Below, piece by piece: positions 35,139 through 44,040 of a stretch of 64,000 nucleotides of DNA. The position numbers and the translations under genes were made by a program. Source of the DNA: Methylosinus trichosporium OB3b (GTDB taxonomy: Bacteria; Pseudomonadota; Alphaproteobacteria; Rhizobiales; Beijerinckiaceae). The stretch is taken from positions 1,972,501 to 2,036,500 of the forward strand of contig NZ_CP023737.1 of the NCBI RefSeq assembly GCF_002752655.1, given 5' to 3'. The notes under the pieces were generated by a model that searched no databases, was not told the DNA's origin, and worked only from the letters and a program-made list of their open reading frames with translations. Position 1 is the first letter of the stretch, and each line of letters begins with the position of its first letter.

Positions 35139-37580
35139 ATGTTGATAGTTGGGCCGGCCTCGATCTCGGCGAAGCACATTACGATGGAGATCGGTGGACC
35201 GGCCTCGGAAATCGCATGCTTCGAGCTGCAGGTCGTCGGCGGCAAGCCGAAACGTCGTCTTTCGATCGAGGCGGTTGCGAACGAAGCACTCGAGAACGGG
35301 CGGATCCGTTTGATTTTCAATACGCCGGAGCTTCGTCCCCTACGCGCGGTCAAGCCGGTTCTGAAAACCCCGGAGGGCGGTTTTCAGGATATTGCGGTCC
35401 CGAAAAATTTCGATCTGGACAATCTTCTTCCCATTTCATTGAACGATCTGCGCAAGATCGTCTTTCACCGCGCTTCGCGAACGTCCAGACCCGAAACGCT
35501 GACGTTCATAATGGATCAAGTTTATCGATCGCCGGAGAACGGCAAATTCGAGCGCATCGAAGCCGCCAAGATACTCGCCTATCAAGCGCTCGAAAATATC
35601 GAGGTCGACGCTTTCTCGATCGCGGGCGCGCGCATCGACAAGGCGCTCGGCTGGGTGCCGGAACTTCCGGATGAATATGGCGTCGCCAAGACGAGCCGAT
35701 ACCAGTCCCGCATTTCCCTGCTCTATGTCCGCTACTTGCTCGATCTTTTCCAGGACAACGCGGCGGCGGTGGACAAAGACCTGCGGCTGATCTTCGAGTC
35801 GGCGGGCTTCGTGAAAGAATGCCCGATCGCCGCCTATAATCTCACTCTCGCTTTGCTGTCGGCCGGCCTTATCGCGTCCGGGCGCGGCGATGTGGCAGGC
35901 GCTCAGACGGCTTGGAGCAAGGTCATCGAGCTGTTCCGCGCTGCCGCCGCGTCGATGCCATCGATCAAGCCCGCGACCTTCACCGAGCTGACGGTGGCTC
36001 TCGACGCCGCCAAACAGGCGTCATGGGCGCTCGAGGAATTGCGCATACGCCGGTCCATCGAGAAGAACGGATTGACTCCGGAGAAGCTCGCTCGCGAGTT
36101 CAGCCGACTGCGCAACGGCAACGCCTGCAGCTTCATGGCGCAGCGCCTTCGCTCCGTCATCGCACAAGGCGCGGCGCCGGCTGCGCCTCCGCCGAAGAAA
36201 GCCGTCCTCACTCCCGCGCCGCGCATGACCGCCCAGACGTCAATGGATCTTTTCGACAAAGGCTCGTCATCGATGCGTGTGGCGCGATCGAGCATGGTGG
36301 ATGAACGAACCGAGATTTTCGACGGTGCGGGCATTCGTGTCGTCGCCGTCCCCCGCAACAGCCCAGGTCTTCTCGTCGTGTCGTTCACAGGGCGCGACCA
36401 TGCTCCGCCCGCCGAGATCGGCGCCGGCGAAGGCTTTCTGACGAAGAACGACGTCGATGCAGTTCATGTCATCAGCAAACAAAATCACTGGTGGAACACG
36501 CCCGATTGGTCGGAGGCCCTGAAGGCGATCGCCGCCTACGCCGTCACGCGCGGCGGACCGGAGATCGTGACCTACGGGTCGAGCATGGGCGGCCACGGCG
36601 CGCTCGTGGCTTCGAAACCGCTCGGCGCCGCGCGTGTTGTGGCCTATGCGCCGCAATTCTCGGTCGATCCCAAGCTCGTTCCTTGGGAAAAGCGCTGGCT
36701 GTCCGACGTGAAGTCCATCAAATTCATGGGCGCGCCCTTCGCGGATTCGGTCGCGGCGACGGACTGCATCTTTATTTTCTCCGATCCGTTCTTCGAAGCC
36801 GATCAGCGTCATGTCATGGAGATTTCGCGGCATGCGCCGATTCGGCATTTGCGGGTAGCGTTCGCCGACCATGACGTGTCGCGCGTTCTCAGCGATTGCG
36901 GCCTCCTCAGCAAAATCACTCTTCAGGCGCTTCGTGGCGAGCTGAGCGTCTCCGAGTTCCTGCGCAGCTATCGAGCGCATCGTGGCCGAACCGCGCTGGT
37001 TTATGGCGGCGTTTCCCGCCTGCTTCATCAACGCAAGCATATCGACCCCGCCCTCGCCTTCGGTCGTCGTGCTTTCGAGATGCTGGTGGCGGACAAATCG
37101 GGAAAAGCCAACGCCGAACGCGACCGGCTGGTCACCGGCTATCTCGAGCTTCTGGTCGACCAAAAGCGAGCCGAGGACGCGCTATCGGTCTCGGAGCAAT
37201 GGAGAGACAGGCGATCCGGGCGGCATTTCGTTTTCCGGCGTCTCGAAGCGCAGGCGCTGGCTCAGTCGGGCCAGACGCAAGCCGCATGCGACGAGATCGA
37301 GCGCGCCATGGCCGAGCGGCCCTCCGAACGCACGACCCATACGATCGCAGCGGAAATCTTCCAGAAGTCGGATGACGCGCACCGGACTCTGGAGTTTTTT
37401 CAACGCCATGAAGGGGACCTGTCTCGTTACCCCGCGAGCATCATCGCCTTTGTGCGATTGCTGCAGAATTACGGCCATATGGCAGTGGCGGAGCAACTGC
37501 TGATGAAAGGCGCGGCAAGCTCCCCGAAGGACGAAAAAGCCATGAAGAGCGCGCGCAAGCTGTTCGGCGCCGAAACCTGA
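35139..37580 (+). CDS. large protein with a central serine-hydrolase-like domain
   Basis: An 813-residue protein. The N-terminal part (about 1-370) is mixed then mainly helical. A central alpha/beta-hydrolase-like domain (about 390-610) contains LLVVSFTGRD, the nucleophile elbow YGSSMGGHGAL, a SDPFFEAD strand possibly bearing the acid, and ADHDVSR, positioned like the catalytic histidine. The C-terminal 200 residues are helical, TPR-like. There is no signal peptide, so it is probably cytoplasmic. In a glycan island the likeliest role is acyl or ester transfer/removal on a saccharide or its precursor, but that is inference from the motif and neighbours. AGGGAG precedes ATG 35139. It converges on the CMP-sugar synthetase gene with 14 bases between stops. 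Confidence 0.6.
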   Translation: MLIVGPASISAKHITMEIGGPASEIACFELQVVGGKPKRRLSIEAVANEALENGRIRLIFNTPELRPLRAVKPVLKTPEGGFQDIAVPKNFDLDNLLPISLNDLRKIVFHRASRTSRPETLTFIMDQVYRSPENGKFERIEAAKILAYQALENIEVDAFSIAGARIDKALGWVPELPDEYGVAKTSRYQSRISLLYVRYLLDLFQDNAAAVDKDLRLIFESAGFVKECPIAAYNLTLALLSAGLIASGRGDVAGAQTAWSKVIELFRAAAASMPSIKPATFTELTVALDAAKQASWALEELRIRRSIEKNGLTPEKLAREFSRLRNGNACSFMAQRLRSVIAQGAAPAAPPPKKAVLTPAPRMTAQTSMDLFDKGSSSMRVARSSMVDERTEIFDGAGIRVVAVPRNSPGLLVVSFTGRDHAPPAEIGAGEGFLTKNDVDAVHVISKQNHWWNTPDWSEALKAIAAYAVTRGGPEIVTYGSSMGGHGALVASKPLGAARVVAYAPQFSVDPKLVPWEKRWLSDVKSIKFMGAPFADSVAATDCIFIFSDPFFEADQRHVMEISRHAPIRHLRVAFADHDVSRVLSDCGLLSKITLQALRGELSVSEFLRSYRAHRGRTALVYGGVSRLLHQRKHIDPALAFGRRAFEMLVADKSGKANAERDRLVTGYLELLVDQKRAEDALSVSEQWRDRRSGRHFVFRRLEAQALAQSGQTQAACDEIERAMAERPSERTTHTIAAEIFQKSDDAHRTLEFFQRHEGDLSRYPASIIAFVRLLQNYGHMAVAEQLLMKGAASSPKDEKAMKSARKLFGAET

Positions 37581-37594
37581 AGCCGCGCGCCCGA

Positions 37595-38293
37595 TCACGT
37601 CCCGCCGCCCTCCAGCGTCAACACGCGCTCGACGAAAGCGAAATCGTCGGGCCAATCCACGTCGAACGCGCAATGACGATCGACGATGTGGAGGATGGGA
37701 TCATTGGTGATGCGGTCCCGTTCGCGCCGCATCACGTCGCGATCGATGATGAAGATCGAGGAGTTCACCTCATAGAAGCAGCGTAAATCCTGCGTCTGCG
37801 GCCATTTGTCGATGCTGCGGTCATGCGAGACGCAGCCCTGCTCGTCCCATAGGAACGACTGCACGCGCGTGACGCCCATCAAGCTCGCCTCGCCCTTCTC
37901 GGCCGCCGCTCGATAGGCGGCGACGGCGAGGTCCATCTGCTCGAATCCGAAGAAGGGCGAGGTGACGTGCATCCACACGACATCCCCCTCCGGCATGATC
38001 GTGGGCACATAGGCGACGAAAGCGTCCAGTGTGTCGGCGATAGCGAGCTCGCGCGGGCGATCCAGAATCTCGATCGGCTTGGCGAGCGAAGGCGCGAGAT
38101 CACGCGCGATCGACATGCAGACGGGATCGTCGGTGGACAGAACCACGCCGGCGAGAAGCTCGCTCTTCGATATCTGCCGCAGCTTGCGTTCCAGAAGCCC
38201 GCCCGGAAAGCCCGCCAATGGCCGCGTATTCTTGTGCGGCACGCGCTGGCTTCCGGCGCGACAGGGAATGAAGGCGTAGGAGGGACGCGTCAT
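37595..38293 (-). CDS. CMP-sugar acid synthetase (NeuA/KdsB-like cytidylyltransferase)
   Basis: A 232-residue nucleotidyltransferase that activates an alpha-keto sugar acid with CTP. The N-terminal CTP loop FIPCRAGSQRVPHKNTRPLAG matches acylneuraminate cytidylyltransferases. LSTDDPVCMSIA, WMHVTSPFF and the DVDWPDDFAFVE ending also fit. It is the last gene of a minus-strand operon with a HAD phosphatase and an HMGL-type aldolase. The trio mirrors the Kdo and sialate routes (aldol condensation, dephosphorylation, CMP activation). The exact sugar acid is unknown, and no NeuB or KdsA is present. Length is normal. Confidence 0.88.
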   Translation of the reverse strand: MTRPSYAFIPCRAGSQRVPHKNTRPLAGFPGGLLERKLRQISKSELLAGVVLSTDDPVCMSIARDLAPSLAKPIEILDRPRELAIADTLDAFVAYVPTIMPEGDVVWMHVTSPFFGFEQMDLAVAAYRAAAEKGEASLMGVTRVQSFLWDEQGCVSHDRSIDKWPQTQDLRCFYEVNSSIFIIDRDVMRRERDRITNDPILHIVDRHCAFDVDWPDDFAFVERVLTLEGGGT

Positions 38294-38333
38294 GCGGGTC
38301 TCGTGTCTATGGTCGGCCCGGAGAGAATCCGGG

Positions 38334-39011
38334 TCATGACAGGCGGGGCGAAAGCGCGTTCGCCAGATGATCCAAAAGCTGCGGCAAACGGGTGATTTCC
38401 GCGAAGCGATGCTCGGACTTCAGCCGCGCCATCCCCTCCCGGTCGGCCGCCCAGGTGGAGAGATAGTAGAAGTCGCAATCATGCTTGCGCGCGGCGAGAT
38501 AGTCCGCCTGGGCGTCGCCCACGAAGACATGGCGCTTCGCCGGGCATGCCGCCAGAACCTTCTCCAGATTGTCCGCTTTCGATGTCGGAGAGCCGAGGAT
38601 GTCCGTGAAGAAACGGGCGAGACCCCGAGCCTCGAGCACGCCGCGCAGCTCCTGCTGGTCCGAGCCGGATACGACGAACATCGGCACGCCATGCGCGGCG
38701 AGCCGGGTCAACGCGTCCTGCGCCCCGTCGGTGAAGGGCTGTCGCGGGTAGTTTTCCGTGCAGTAGCGCCCGAAGGCGGACAAGATCTCGTCAGCCTCGC
38801 CGTCCGCCGGGGCGCGCATCAGATAATCCGTGAAGAATGCGCCGACCAGATGATAGCGCGACATGCCGAATGCAGTGCGTTGAAACGCCAGGAAGCGCTC
38901 GACCACAGGGGCCGGATAGGCCGACAAGACCGCCGCGAATCCCTCGGTCTTCATCGAATTGGAGTCGAGCAGCACTCCGTCGCAGTCGAGGACGACGCAC
39001 AGATCAGCCAT
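38334..39011 (-). CDS. HAD-family phosphatase of the CMP-sugar operon
   Basis: A 225-residue haloacid-dehalogenase-superfamily hydrolase. It shows motif I VLDCDGVLLDSNS (two catalytic aspartates), motif II VVSGSD, motif III lysine in SKADNLEKVL and motif IV VGDAQADYLAA, with a helical C1 cap between I and II. In position and class it corresponds to the phosphatase step of Kdo-type (KdsC) or nonulosonate pathways. It ends 40 bases before the cytidylyltransferase start and begins two bases after the aldolase stop. Its substrate, a phosphorylated sugar acid, is inferred from context. Confidence 0.85.
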   Translation of the reverse strand: MADLCVVLDCDGVLLDSNSMKTEGFAAVLSAYPAPVVERFLAFQRTAFGMSRYHLVGAFFTDYLMRAPADGEADEILSAFGRYCTENYPRQPFTDGAQDALTRLAAHGVPMFVVSGSDQQELRGVLEARGLARFFTDILGSPTSKADNLEKVLAACPAKRHVFVGDAQADYLAARKHDCDFYYLSTWAADREGMARLKSEHRFAEITRLPQLLDHLANALSPRLS

Positions 39012-39013
39012 GC

Positions 39014-40606
39014 TCAGGCGGTCCGCGCCGTCTGAGAGAGAGCATAGGCCGACACGCAGGCCACATTATAGCTGGTGGGCGTGACCGACACGATGCTGCG
39101 ATGCGGCCAGCGTGTCTCGGCCAGCTTCAGAGCGGCCTGCACATCGCGCGCATTCGCCTGCTGCGACGCGCTGGCGTTGCGATAGCCGTCGAAGCCGGCG
39201 AGATAGACGTCGGAGGCGTCGATGGCTTCCGCGGAGGCGAAGGCGAGATAGAGCGGCGGCTCGTCGGTCACCGGCCCGAGCCTCTCGCGGGCGTCCTCTT
39301 CCACCCAATGCGGCGCCTGATAGACATTGGCCGACTGCGGCGCCGATCCCACCAGACGCGGCGCCTCGGACGTCACGACATGGCGGTTCTCGCGAAACAG
39401 GATGGCGCGCTCCGCGTCGGTGGACAAGCGACCGAGTTCCTGACCGGCCAGGCAATAGATCTGCGGCACGCGGAGGTCATCGAACAGCGCTGCGCGGCGA
39501 GTGGTGGAATGCACCAATGTCATGTTGGAGCCGACCGCGAGCGTCTTCAACGCATCGACATGCTCGATCACGCTCTCGCCGCCGCCGATCACCAGCGCCG
39601 GGCGGCCGCCGAGCTCTGCGCGCAGCGGCGAGCGGGAGAGATCCGGATAGACTTTATCGTCGACCTCTCCGCCGCCCTGGAAGCGCAGAGCCGCGACGAT
39701 CGAGGCGAGGCTGTAGCGCCGCGTGCCCAGCCAATCCATGACATCCGCCTGCGGCAGGCCGGCGAAGCCGGAAATCATATAAGCGAGGTTGGCGCCCCAC
39801 TCATAATCCTTCTGCATCTGGACGAAGAGATCGACCGCCGACGAGAGGCAGGAATAATCCAGCTCGCTGCCGCAGCGGGCGGCGAGATAGGACAGCGCCA
39901 GCTCGGTCTTGGCGTTGCCGGCGCCGCGCCCCATGCCCGCCACCGTGGTGTCGAGCGTGGTGGCGCCGCCCTCGATCGCCGCGAGACTATTGGCGAAGGC
40001 GAGGCCGATATTGTCATGGCCGTGGAAGCCGATCGGATGCGGCAGCACGGCCCGGGCCTCGGCCACCGTGTCCCGCACCTCGTCCGGCATGCAGCCGCCA
40101 TAGCTGTCGACGAGGGCCACCGCCTCGGTCTTGGCCCTCGCCAGCGGCGCGAGCATGGCCGCCTTGCGAACATAAGTGTTCAGATACATGATGTTCAGGC
40201 CGACGCTGAAGCCCAGCTCGGCGCAGGCGTCGGCGAGCTCGATGGCGAGGCCGATCTTCGAGGGCGCGACGGCGAAACGGATCGTGTTCACCACGCCCGC
40301 CAAATCACCGATCAGTCCCGCGACGCTCTCCGGCCGCACGTCCTTCTCATTGAGCATGATGGCGAGGCGCTGGTCCGGCCGCAGCCGATCCCGGCAATGC
40401 TGCGCGAGCGCTCTGGGAAGATGGAAGAAGCGGCCGAAATAGGTCTTCTTGGCGGGGCTGCGGTAGCCGATCTCGACCGAGCGGATGTCGACGGCCGTGC
40501 GCATTGCGTCGAGATAACGCTCCAGCAGCGCGTCGCCGAAATCCCAGTCGGTGTAGTAGCCGCCGTCACGCAAGGTGCAGTCGAACAGAGTAATGGTCTT
40601 CGCTTC
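39014..40606 (-). CDS. HMGL-type aldolase fused to a DUF115/MptE-like C-terminal domain
   Basis: A 530-residue protein. Residues 1-300 form an HMG-CoA lyase-like TIM barrel: the metal site FDCTLRDGGYYTDW, VALVDSYGGCMPDEV, the metal-binding histidines in IGFHGHDNIGLAFANS and TLDTTVAGMGRGAGN. These resemble 4-hydroxy-2-oxovalerate aldolases. Residues about 340-530 (ALVIGGGESVIEHVDALKTL ... DVYLAGFDGY) look like a DUF115/MptE-type domain often found in glycan and flagellin-glycosylation loci. The N-terminus is set at MEAKT (40606), 16 codons into a longer open frame. With the phosphatase and CMP synthetase it suggests aldol formation of an alpha-keto sugar acid from pyruvate and an aldehyde. Product unknown. 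Confidence 0.8.
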   Translation of the reverse strand, partial: EAKTITLFDCTLRDGGYYTDWDFGDALLERYLDAMRTAVDIRSVEIGYRSPAKKTYFGRFFHLPRALAQHCRDRLRPDQRLAIMLNEKDVRPESVAGLIGDLAGVVNTIRFAVAPSKIGLAIELADACAELGFSVGLNIMYLNTYVRKAAMLAPLARAKTEAVALVDSYGGCMPDEVRDTVAEARAVLPHPIGFHGHDNIGLAFANSLAAIEGGATTLDTTVAGMGRGAGNAKTELALSYLAARCGSELDYSCLSSAVDLFVQMQKDYEWGANLAYMISGFAGLPQADVMDWLGTRRYSLASIVAALRFQGGGEVDDKVYPDLSRSPLRAELGGRPALVIGGGESVIEHVDALKTLAVGSNMTLVHSTTRRAALFDDLRVPQIYCLAGQELGRLSTDAERAILFRENRHVVTSEAPRLVGSAPQSANVYQAPHWVEEDARERLGPVTDEPPLYLAFASAEAIDASDVYLAGFDGYRNASASQQANARDVQAALKLAETRWPHRSIVSVTPTSYNVACVSAYALSQTARTA

Positions 40607-40663
40607 CATCTGTCGCCTCTCTCCATCTCGCGTGCCAGCGCTCGCCGATTTCAACGCATCAGA

Positions 40664-41584
40664 TCATTGCGATAGTCCGTAGCGCGATCTGACCGCCGAG
40701 CGGATCCAAGCGAAATGCGGCTCGACATTCTTATTGCTCTTCTTCAGCATGAAGGACGCCGTCTCGCGCGACAGCTCCATCTCGGCCAGTCGCGCTTCGG
40801 CCTTTGAACGGTGGCCGAGCTGCCACAGCGTGAGCGGATAGGCGAGCGCGAGCTTGTTGCAGGCCTCCTTGGGGAGGAAATCCAGGATGCTCGTCCAGAG
40901 CCGGTCGATCTCGGCGGCGTCGAACTGCTTGTAGCTGTAGACATCCGACACGCGCTCCTCCGGCACCGGAGCGGTCACGAGGAACATCACCGTCGAGCCT
41001 TCGAGAACGACGACCTGCGGCTCGAGCATGTCGAGCGACGCCGTATAGATCGCGAGCTCGTAGGACGGGAAATGGAGGTAGTCCTGAAAAGCGATGCGCG
41101 TCTTTCCAGGGATGAAGAACGGCGCCAACTGCTTAAAGAGCCGCCGGATGGTCCGCCAGGATTTCGGTGCGTCGATCACCAGAGTCTCGATCTGGCCGTC
41201 CGTCCAGCCGAGGTCGATGGCGCTGGCGACCTTTGGATCGATATGAGAGCGGAGCGGCTCGACATTGACGAGGAAGTTCGGGAAGAAAGATTGTCCTTCC
41301 TCGATGGTCAGGCCCGATTTCTCGCCCATTCCAGGACGCCAGACATAATCGTCGTGAGTATGAAGCTTCTGGCCACGACCGGCGTCGCGCAACCCGGCGG
41401 CGAGGTGCAACGTGCTGCATCCGAGCCACGTGCCGATTTCGACGACCTCGCCTACGCCGGTGTGCTTGGACGACGCCAGCCAATAGAGAAAACGACGCTC
41501 CGATTCAGAAATCATCCCGGGCGGCAAGACGAGGCCAGGCGCCTCTACATCCCCGAAATTCGAGATATGGACCACCCTCGACAT
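40664..41584 (-). CDS. class I SAM-dependent methyltransferase, glycan operon
   Basis: A 306-residue protein with the SAM motif VVEIGTWLGCSTLHLAAGL and the acidic strand LVIDAPKSWRTI of the Rossmann-type methyltransferases resembling cephalosporin hydroxylase/MT24 families. IAFQDYLHFPSYEL is the later conserved block. The C-terminal 80 residues are helical. Start ATG 41584 is chosen because GAGG lies five bases upstream; an upstream extension of the frame looks non-coding. It lies in the minus-strand operon just before the aldolase gene. It probably O-methylates a sugar or its precursor; the acceptor is unknown. Confidence 0.75.
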   Translation of the reverse strand: MSRVVHISNFGDVEAPGLVLPPGMISESERRFLYWLASSKHTGVGEVVEIGTWLGCSTLHLAAGLRDAGRGQKLHTHDDYVWRPGMGEKSGLTIEEGQSFFPNFLVNVEPLRSHIDPKVASAIDLGWTDGQIETLVIDAPKSWRTIRRLFKQLAPFFIPGKTRIAFQDYLHFPSYELAIYTASLDMLEPQVVVLEGSTVMFLVTAPVPEERVSDVYSYKQFDAAEIDRLWTSILDFLPKEACNKLALAYPLTLWQLGHRSKAEARLAEMELSRETASFMLKKSNKNVEPHFAWIRSAVRSRYGLSQ

Positions 41585-41803
41585 CCGTTCCTCACCTGCT
41601 TCGGGAGGACGATCCGCGCCGCCCTCCCCTAATTCATCGGCCAGCCGGCGCTGGTCCGTCCGGCGTCCGACGCCTCGGTCGCCTTCTAGAGCTTCGGAGT
41701 GAAAGCGTCTATCGCGACCTCGCTCCATTCGGCCGGTCGCGCCCCTCGATCCGAAGGCGACTGGACCGCCGTTCGATGAACGAGCCCGCGTTGCGGACGA
41801 TGA

Positions 41804-42745
41804 CTATAGCGTCGGCTTTCGAGCGAGACAAATCACTTGCTTCGTCAGCAGCTCGGAGCGGCTGAAGCGACCGAGTCGCCGCTCGATCTCCGGCGTCAGG
41901 CGGGCCTGCACGGGCGGCTTGTCCTCGACCAGCGTCCATTCGACGATCGAGAAATAGCGCTCGGTCAAATCGCGGAGCTCGCCGATGCGGAGCCGGTTGA
42001 GATGAGTTCGAATGACGTGATCCGACGGCGCGTCGAAATCGACATGCGCCCAATCGGCGTATTTGAGATGCTCGGGATTTTCCGGATCGAAGTCCTTTAG
42101 GGTTTTCGGATCCTGGTTATGTCCGGACCAGGAATAAAAATTGGTGTGCAGGAACCAGATGCTGCCGCCGGGGTTGAGCGCTTTCTGAAAGCGCGAGAAC
42201 AAAGATTCGATATCGTGCAGATGTTCGGTGACCGTATGGAGAATGATAGTGTCGAAGGTGCGCTCTTCGAGGATGTCGGCATTCTGATAATATTCGATAC
42301 GCGGAATGCGCAGCATCACCGATTCCAATGAGACTCCGGTGTTGACGGTGGCCTTGAGCCGCCGACTCCGAAATCGACGCCTCGACAGATCGACCACCGG
42401 ATCGACGCCGACATAGGAGCGCGCGCCCATCGCGCGGAATGCGGCGCCGTACATCGTCGTCCCACAGCCGAAGTCGAGGACGTCTTTTCCTATGAGCAGC
42501 GGCCGGATCTGCCGCGGAAGCATGGTGTGGCCGACATCACAAATAACCGAGCATATCTGGAAGAGACGCTCGCTTGCTTTGAGATTCGTATCTTTGTTGT
42601 GAACAATATAGTTCGTGAACACGCTTTGCGGCGTGTCGAAGCCCACAATCTGCGCAGCGACGGATCGCGCCTGCTGCTCGGTGAAGGATAGATCCCATTC
42701 GACCGACCCCTGATCGACAGTTTGAACATGCTCTTCATCGTGCAT
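41804..42745 (-). CDS. class I SAM-dependent methyltransferase
   Basis: A 313-residue methyltransferase with motif I VLDFGCGTTMYGAAFRAMG followed by the acidic YVGVDPVVD strand. Later come the TIILHTVTEHLHDIESLFS and LNPGGSIWFLHTN segments of the Methyltransf_11/23 fold. It is the first gene of the minus-strand operon that continues with a second methyltransferase, the aldolase, the phosphatase and the CMP synthetase. A 220-base gap separates it from the next gene, so an internal promoter is possible. The acceptor is probably a glycan component, by context only. Confidence 0.8.
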   Translation of the reverse strand: MHDEEHVQTVDQGSVEWDLSFTEQQARSVAAQIVGFDTPQSVFTNYIVHNKDTNLKASERLFQICSVICDVGHTMLPRQIRPLLIGKDVLDFGCGTTMYGAAFRAMGARSYVGVDPVVDLSRRRFRSRRLKATVNTGVSLESVMLRIPRIEYYQNADILEERTFDTIILHTVTEHLHDIESLFSRFQKALNPGGSIWFLHTNFYSWSGHNQDPKTLKDFDPENPEHLKYADWAHVDFDAPSDHVIRTHLNRLRIGELRDLTERYFSIVEWTLVEDKPPVQARLTPEIERRLGRFSRSELLTKQVICLARKPTL

Positions 42746-43156
42746 TGTGCTGGATCACCTCGGTGAGGGGGGCCGAATCCCAATTGTCCACCGCTGCCGG
42801 CGGGGCTTGAATCGTGCGGTTATGCTTCAGATTAGCTTCATATGCGAGCAATTTACAAGAGATTGGGATTTCGCGATCGCCACAATTGCATAAACATTTG
42901 TTTTTACGATGCTTCCTCGCCACCGCCGGACCCGCTCGGCGCGCGAGTGAATTGTCGTGCGGACACACTGCTCTGCACGACGACACCCGCGCTCTCGCTC
43001 ATCCGCAGTGGGCGGGAGTGAGACCTTTTTCCCCCCGCGCGCCGCGGCGGTCGTCTTCTCGCCGATGTGCTAGCGCGCACAGAAGCGCGTGAACACATCG
43101 GGCATGCTTTTCGGCATGGGAGCAACGGCGCTCCACATTCCACGAGGAGCAAAACA
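42746..43156. other. divergent intergenic region
   Basis: About 410 bases between the minus-strand methyltransferase operon and the plus-strand beta-helix gene. It must contain two promoters. Relatively AT-rich stretches at about 42810-42915 and the GAGGAG ribosome binding site of the downstream gene (about 43143-43148) are visible. I see no gene or RNA. Confidence 0.45.
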
Positions 43157-44032
43157 ATGCATGAACGATCCATCGTCTCGGCGCTCGCCGCCGCCGCTTC
43201 GCTCGCCGCCTGCTTCGCTGCTTCGCCGGCGGCGGCGCTCAACGCCGTGTCCTATGTGTCGGGCAAGGGCGCCGACGCCGGCGTCTGCGCCACGCCCGCC
43301 AGCGCCTGCCGCACTTTCGCCTATGCGCTCACGCAGACGAAAGCGGCCGGCGAGATCAAGGCGATCGATGCGGCGAATTATGGCGCGGCGGCCGCCGGCC
43401 TCGTCATCAACAAGTCGATCACCATCACCGGCGTTCCCGGAGCCGGCGTCGATATGACGGCTCTCGATACGGCGATCAAGGTCTCCGCCGGCGGCATTGG
43501 CGTCGTCACTCTGCGCAATCTCGAGATCAATGGACAGGGCGTCGCCCCGAACGGCATCTTCGTGCAGAGCGCTAAGCGTGTCTACATTTCCGACGTCACG
43601 GTTCGCAATTTCACCGGCGACGGCATCGCACTCGGCAATAATGGCGGCAACGCCGCAGTAACGATCGCCGATTCGACCGTGACCAACAACGGCTTCATCG
43701 GCGTGCGCATCGAGCCGCCGGGCGGCGCCTCGCTGCGCGTGAACATCGAGCATGTGACATCGAACGACAATGGCCACAGCGGCTTCCTCTCCTCCTCGAC
43801 CGCCAAGACGACGATCGTCGACAGCATCGCCGAGGGCAATCTGGTCGACGGCTTCAGGCTGGAGGGGAATGCAACGGGACTGATGATCCTCAGCCGCTCG
43901 GTCGCGACCGCGAATGGCGGCGGTATCCGCAATGTCTCGGCCGGGGGCGTTGTTCGCAGCTATGGCGACAATCGCGTCAACGCCAACACCACGGACACGG
44001 CAGGAACGATCGTTCTGGTCACGCCGCAATAG
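43157..44032 (+). CDS. secreted right-handed beta-helix protein
   Basis: A 291-residue protein with a typical Sec signal peptide (MHERSIVSALAAAASLAACF, cleavage near AAA-LNAV). The mature part begins SYVSGKGADAGVCATPASAC, a start seen in extracellular beta-helix proteins. Rungs of parallel beta-helix follow (GVVTLRNLEINGQGVAPNGI, VYISDVTVRNFTGDGIAL, VTIADSTVTNNGFIGVRI). It resembles NosD/periplasmic carbohydrate-binding-type repeats. Function unknown; surface polysaccharide binding is a guess. ATG 43157 has GAGGAG upstream. It is monocistronic and followed by a hairpin terminator. Confidence 0.75.
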   Translation: MHERSIVSALAAAASLAACFAASPAAALNAVSYVSGKGADAGVCATPASACRTFAYALTQTKAAGEIKAIDAANYGAAAAGLVINKSITITGVPGAGVDMTALDTAIKVSAGGIGVVTLRNLEINGQGVAPNGIFVQSAKRVYISDVTVRNFTGDGIALGNNGGNAAVTIADSTVTNNGFIGVRIEPPGGASLRVNIEHVTSNDNGHSGFLSSSTAKTTIVDSIAEGNLVDGFRLEGNATGLMILSRSVATANGGGIRNVSAGGVVRSYGDNRVNANTTDTAGTIVLVTPQ

Positions 44033-44040
44033 AGCGTCAG

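Noticed and set aside
37595..38293. Naming the cytidylyltransferase neuA and inferring sialic acid
   Set aside because: No sialate synthase or epimerase is present, and the adjacent aldolase is of a different family, so the sugar acid is unknown.
38837..40675. A 612-codon plus-strand open frame opposite the aldolase and HAD genes
   Set aside because: No domain character; it spans two genes whose minus-strand products are well recognised.
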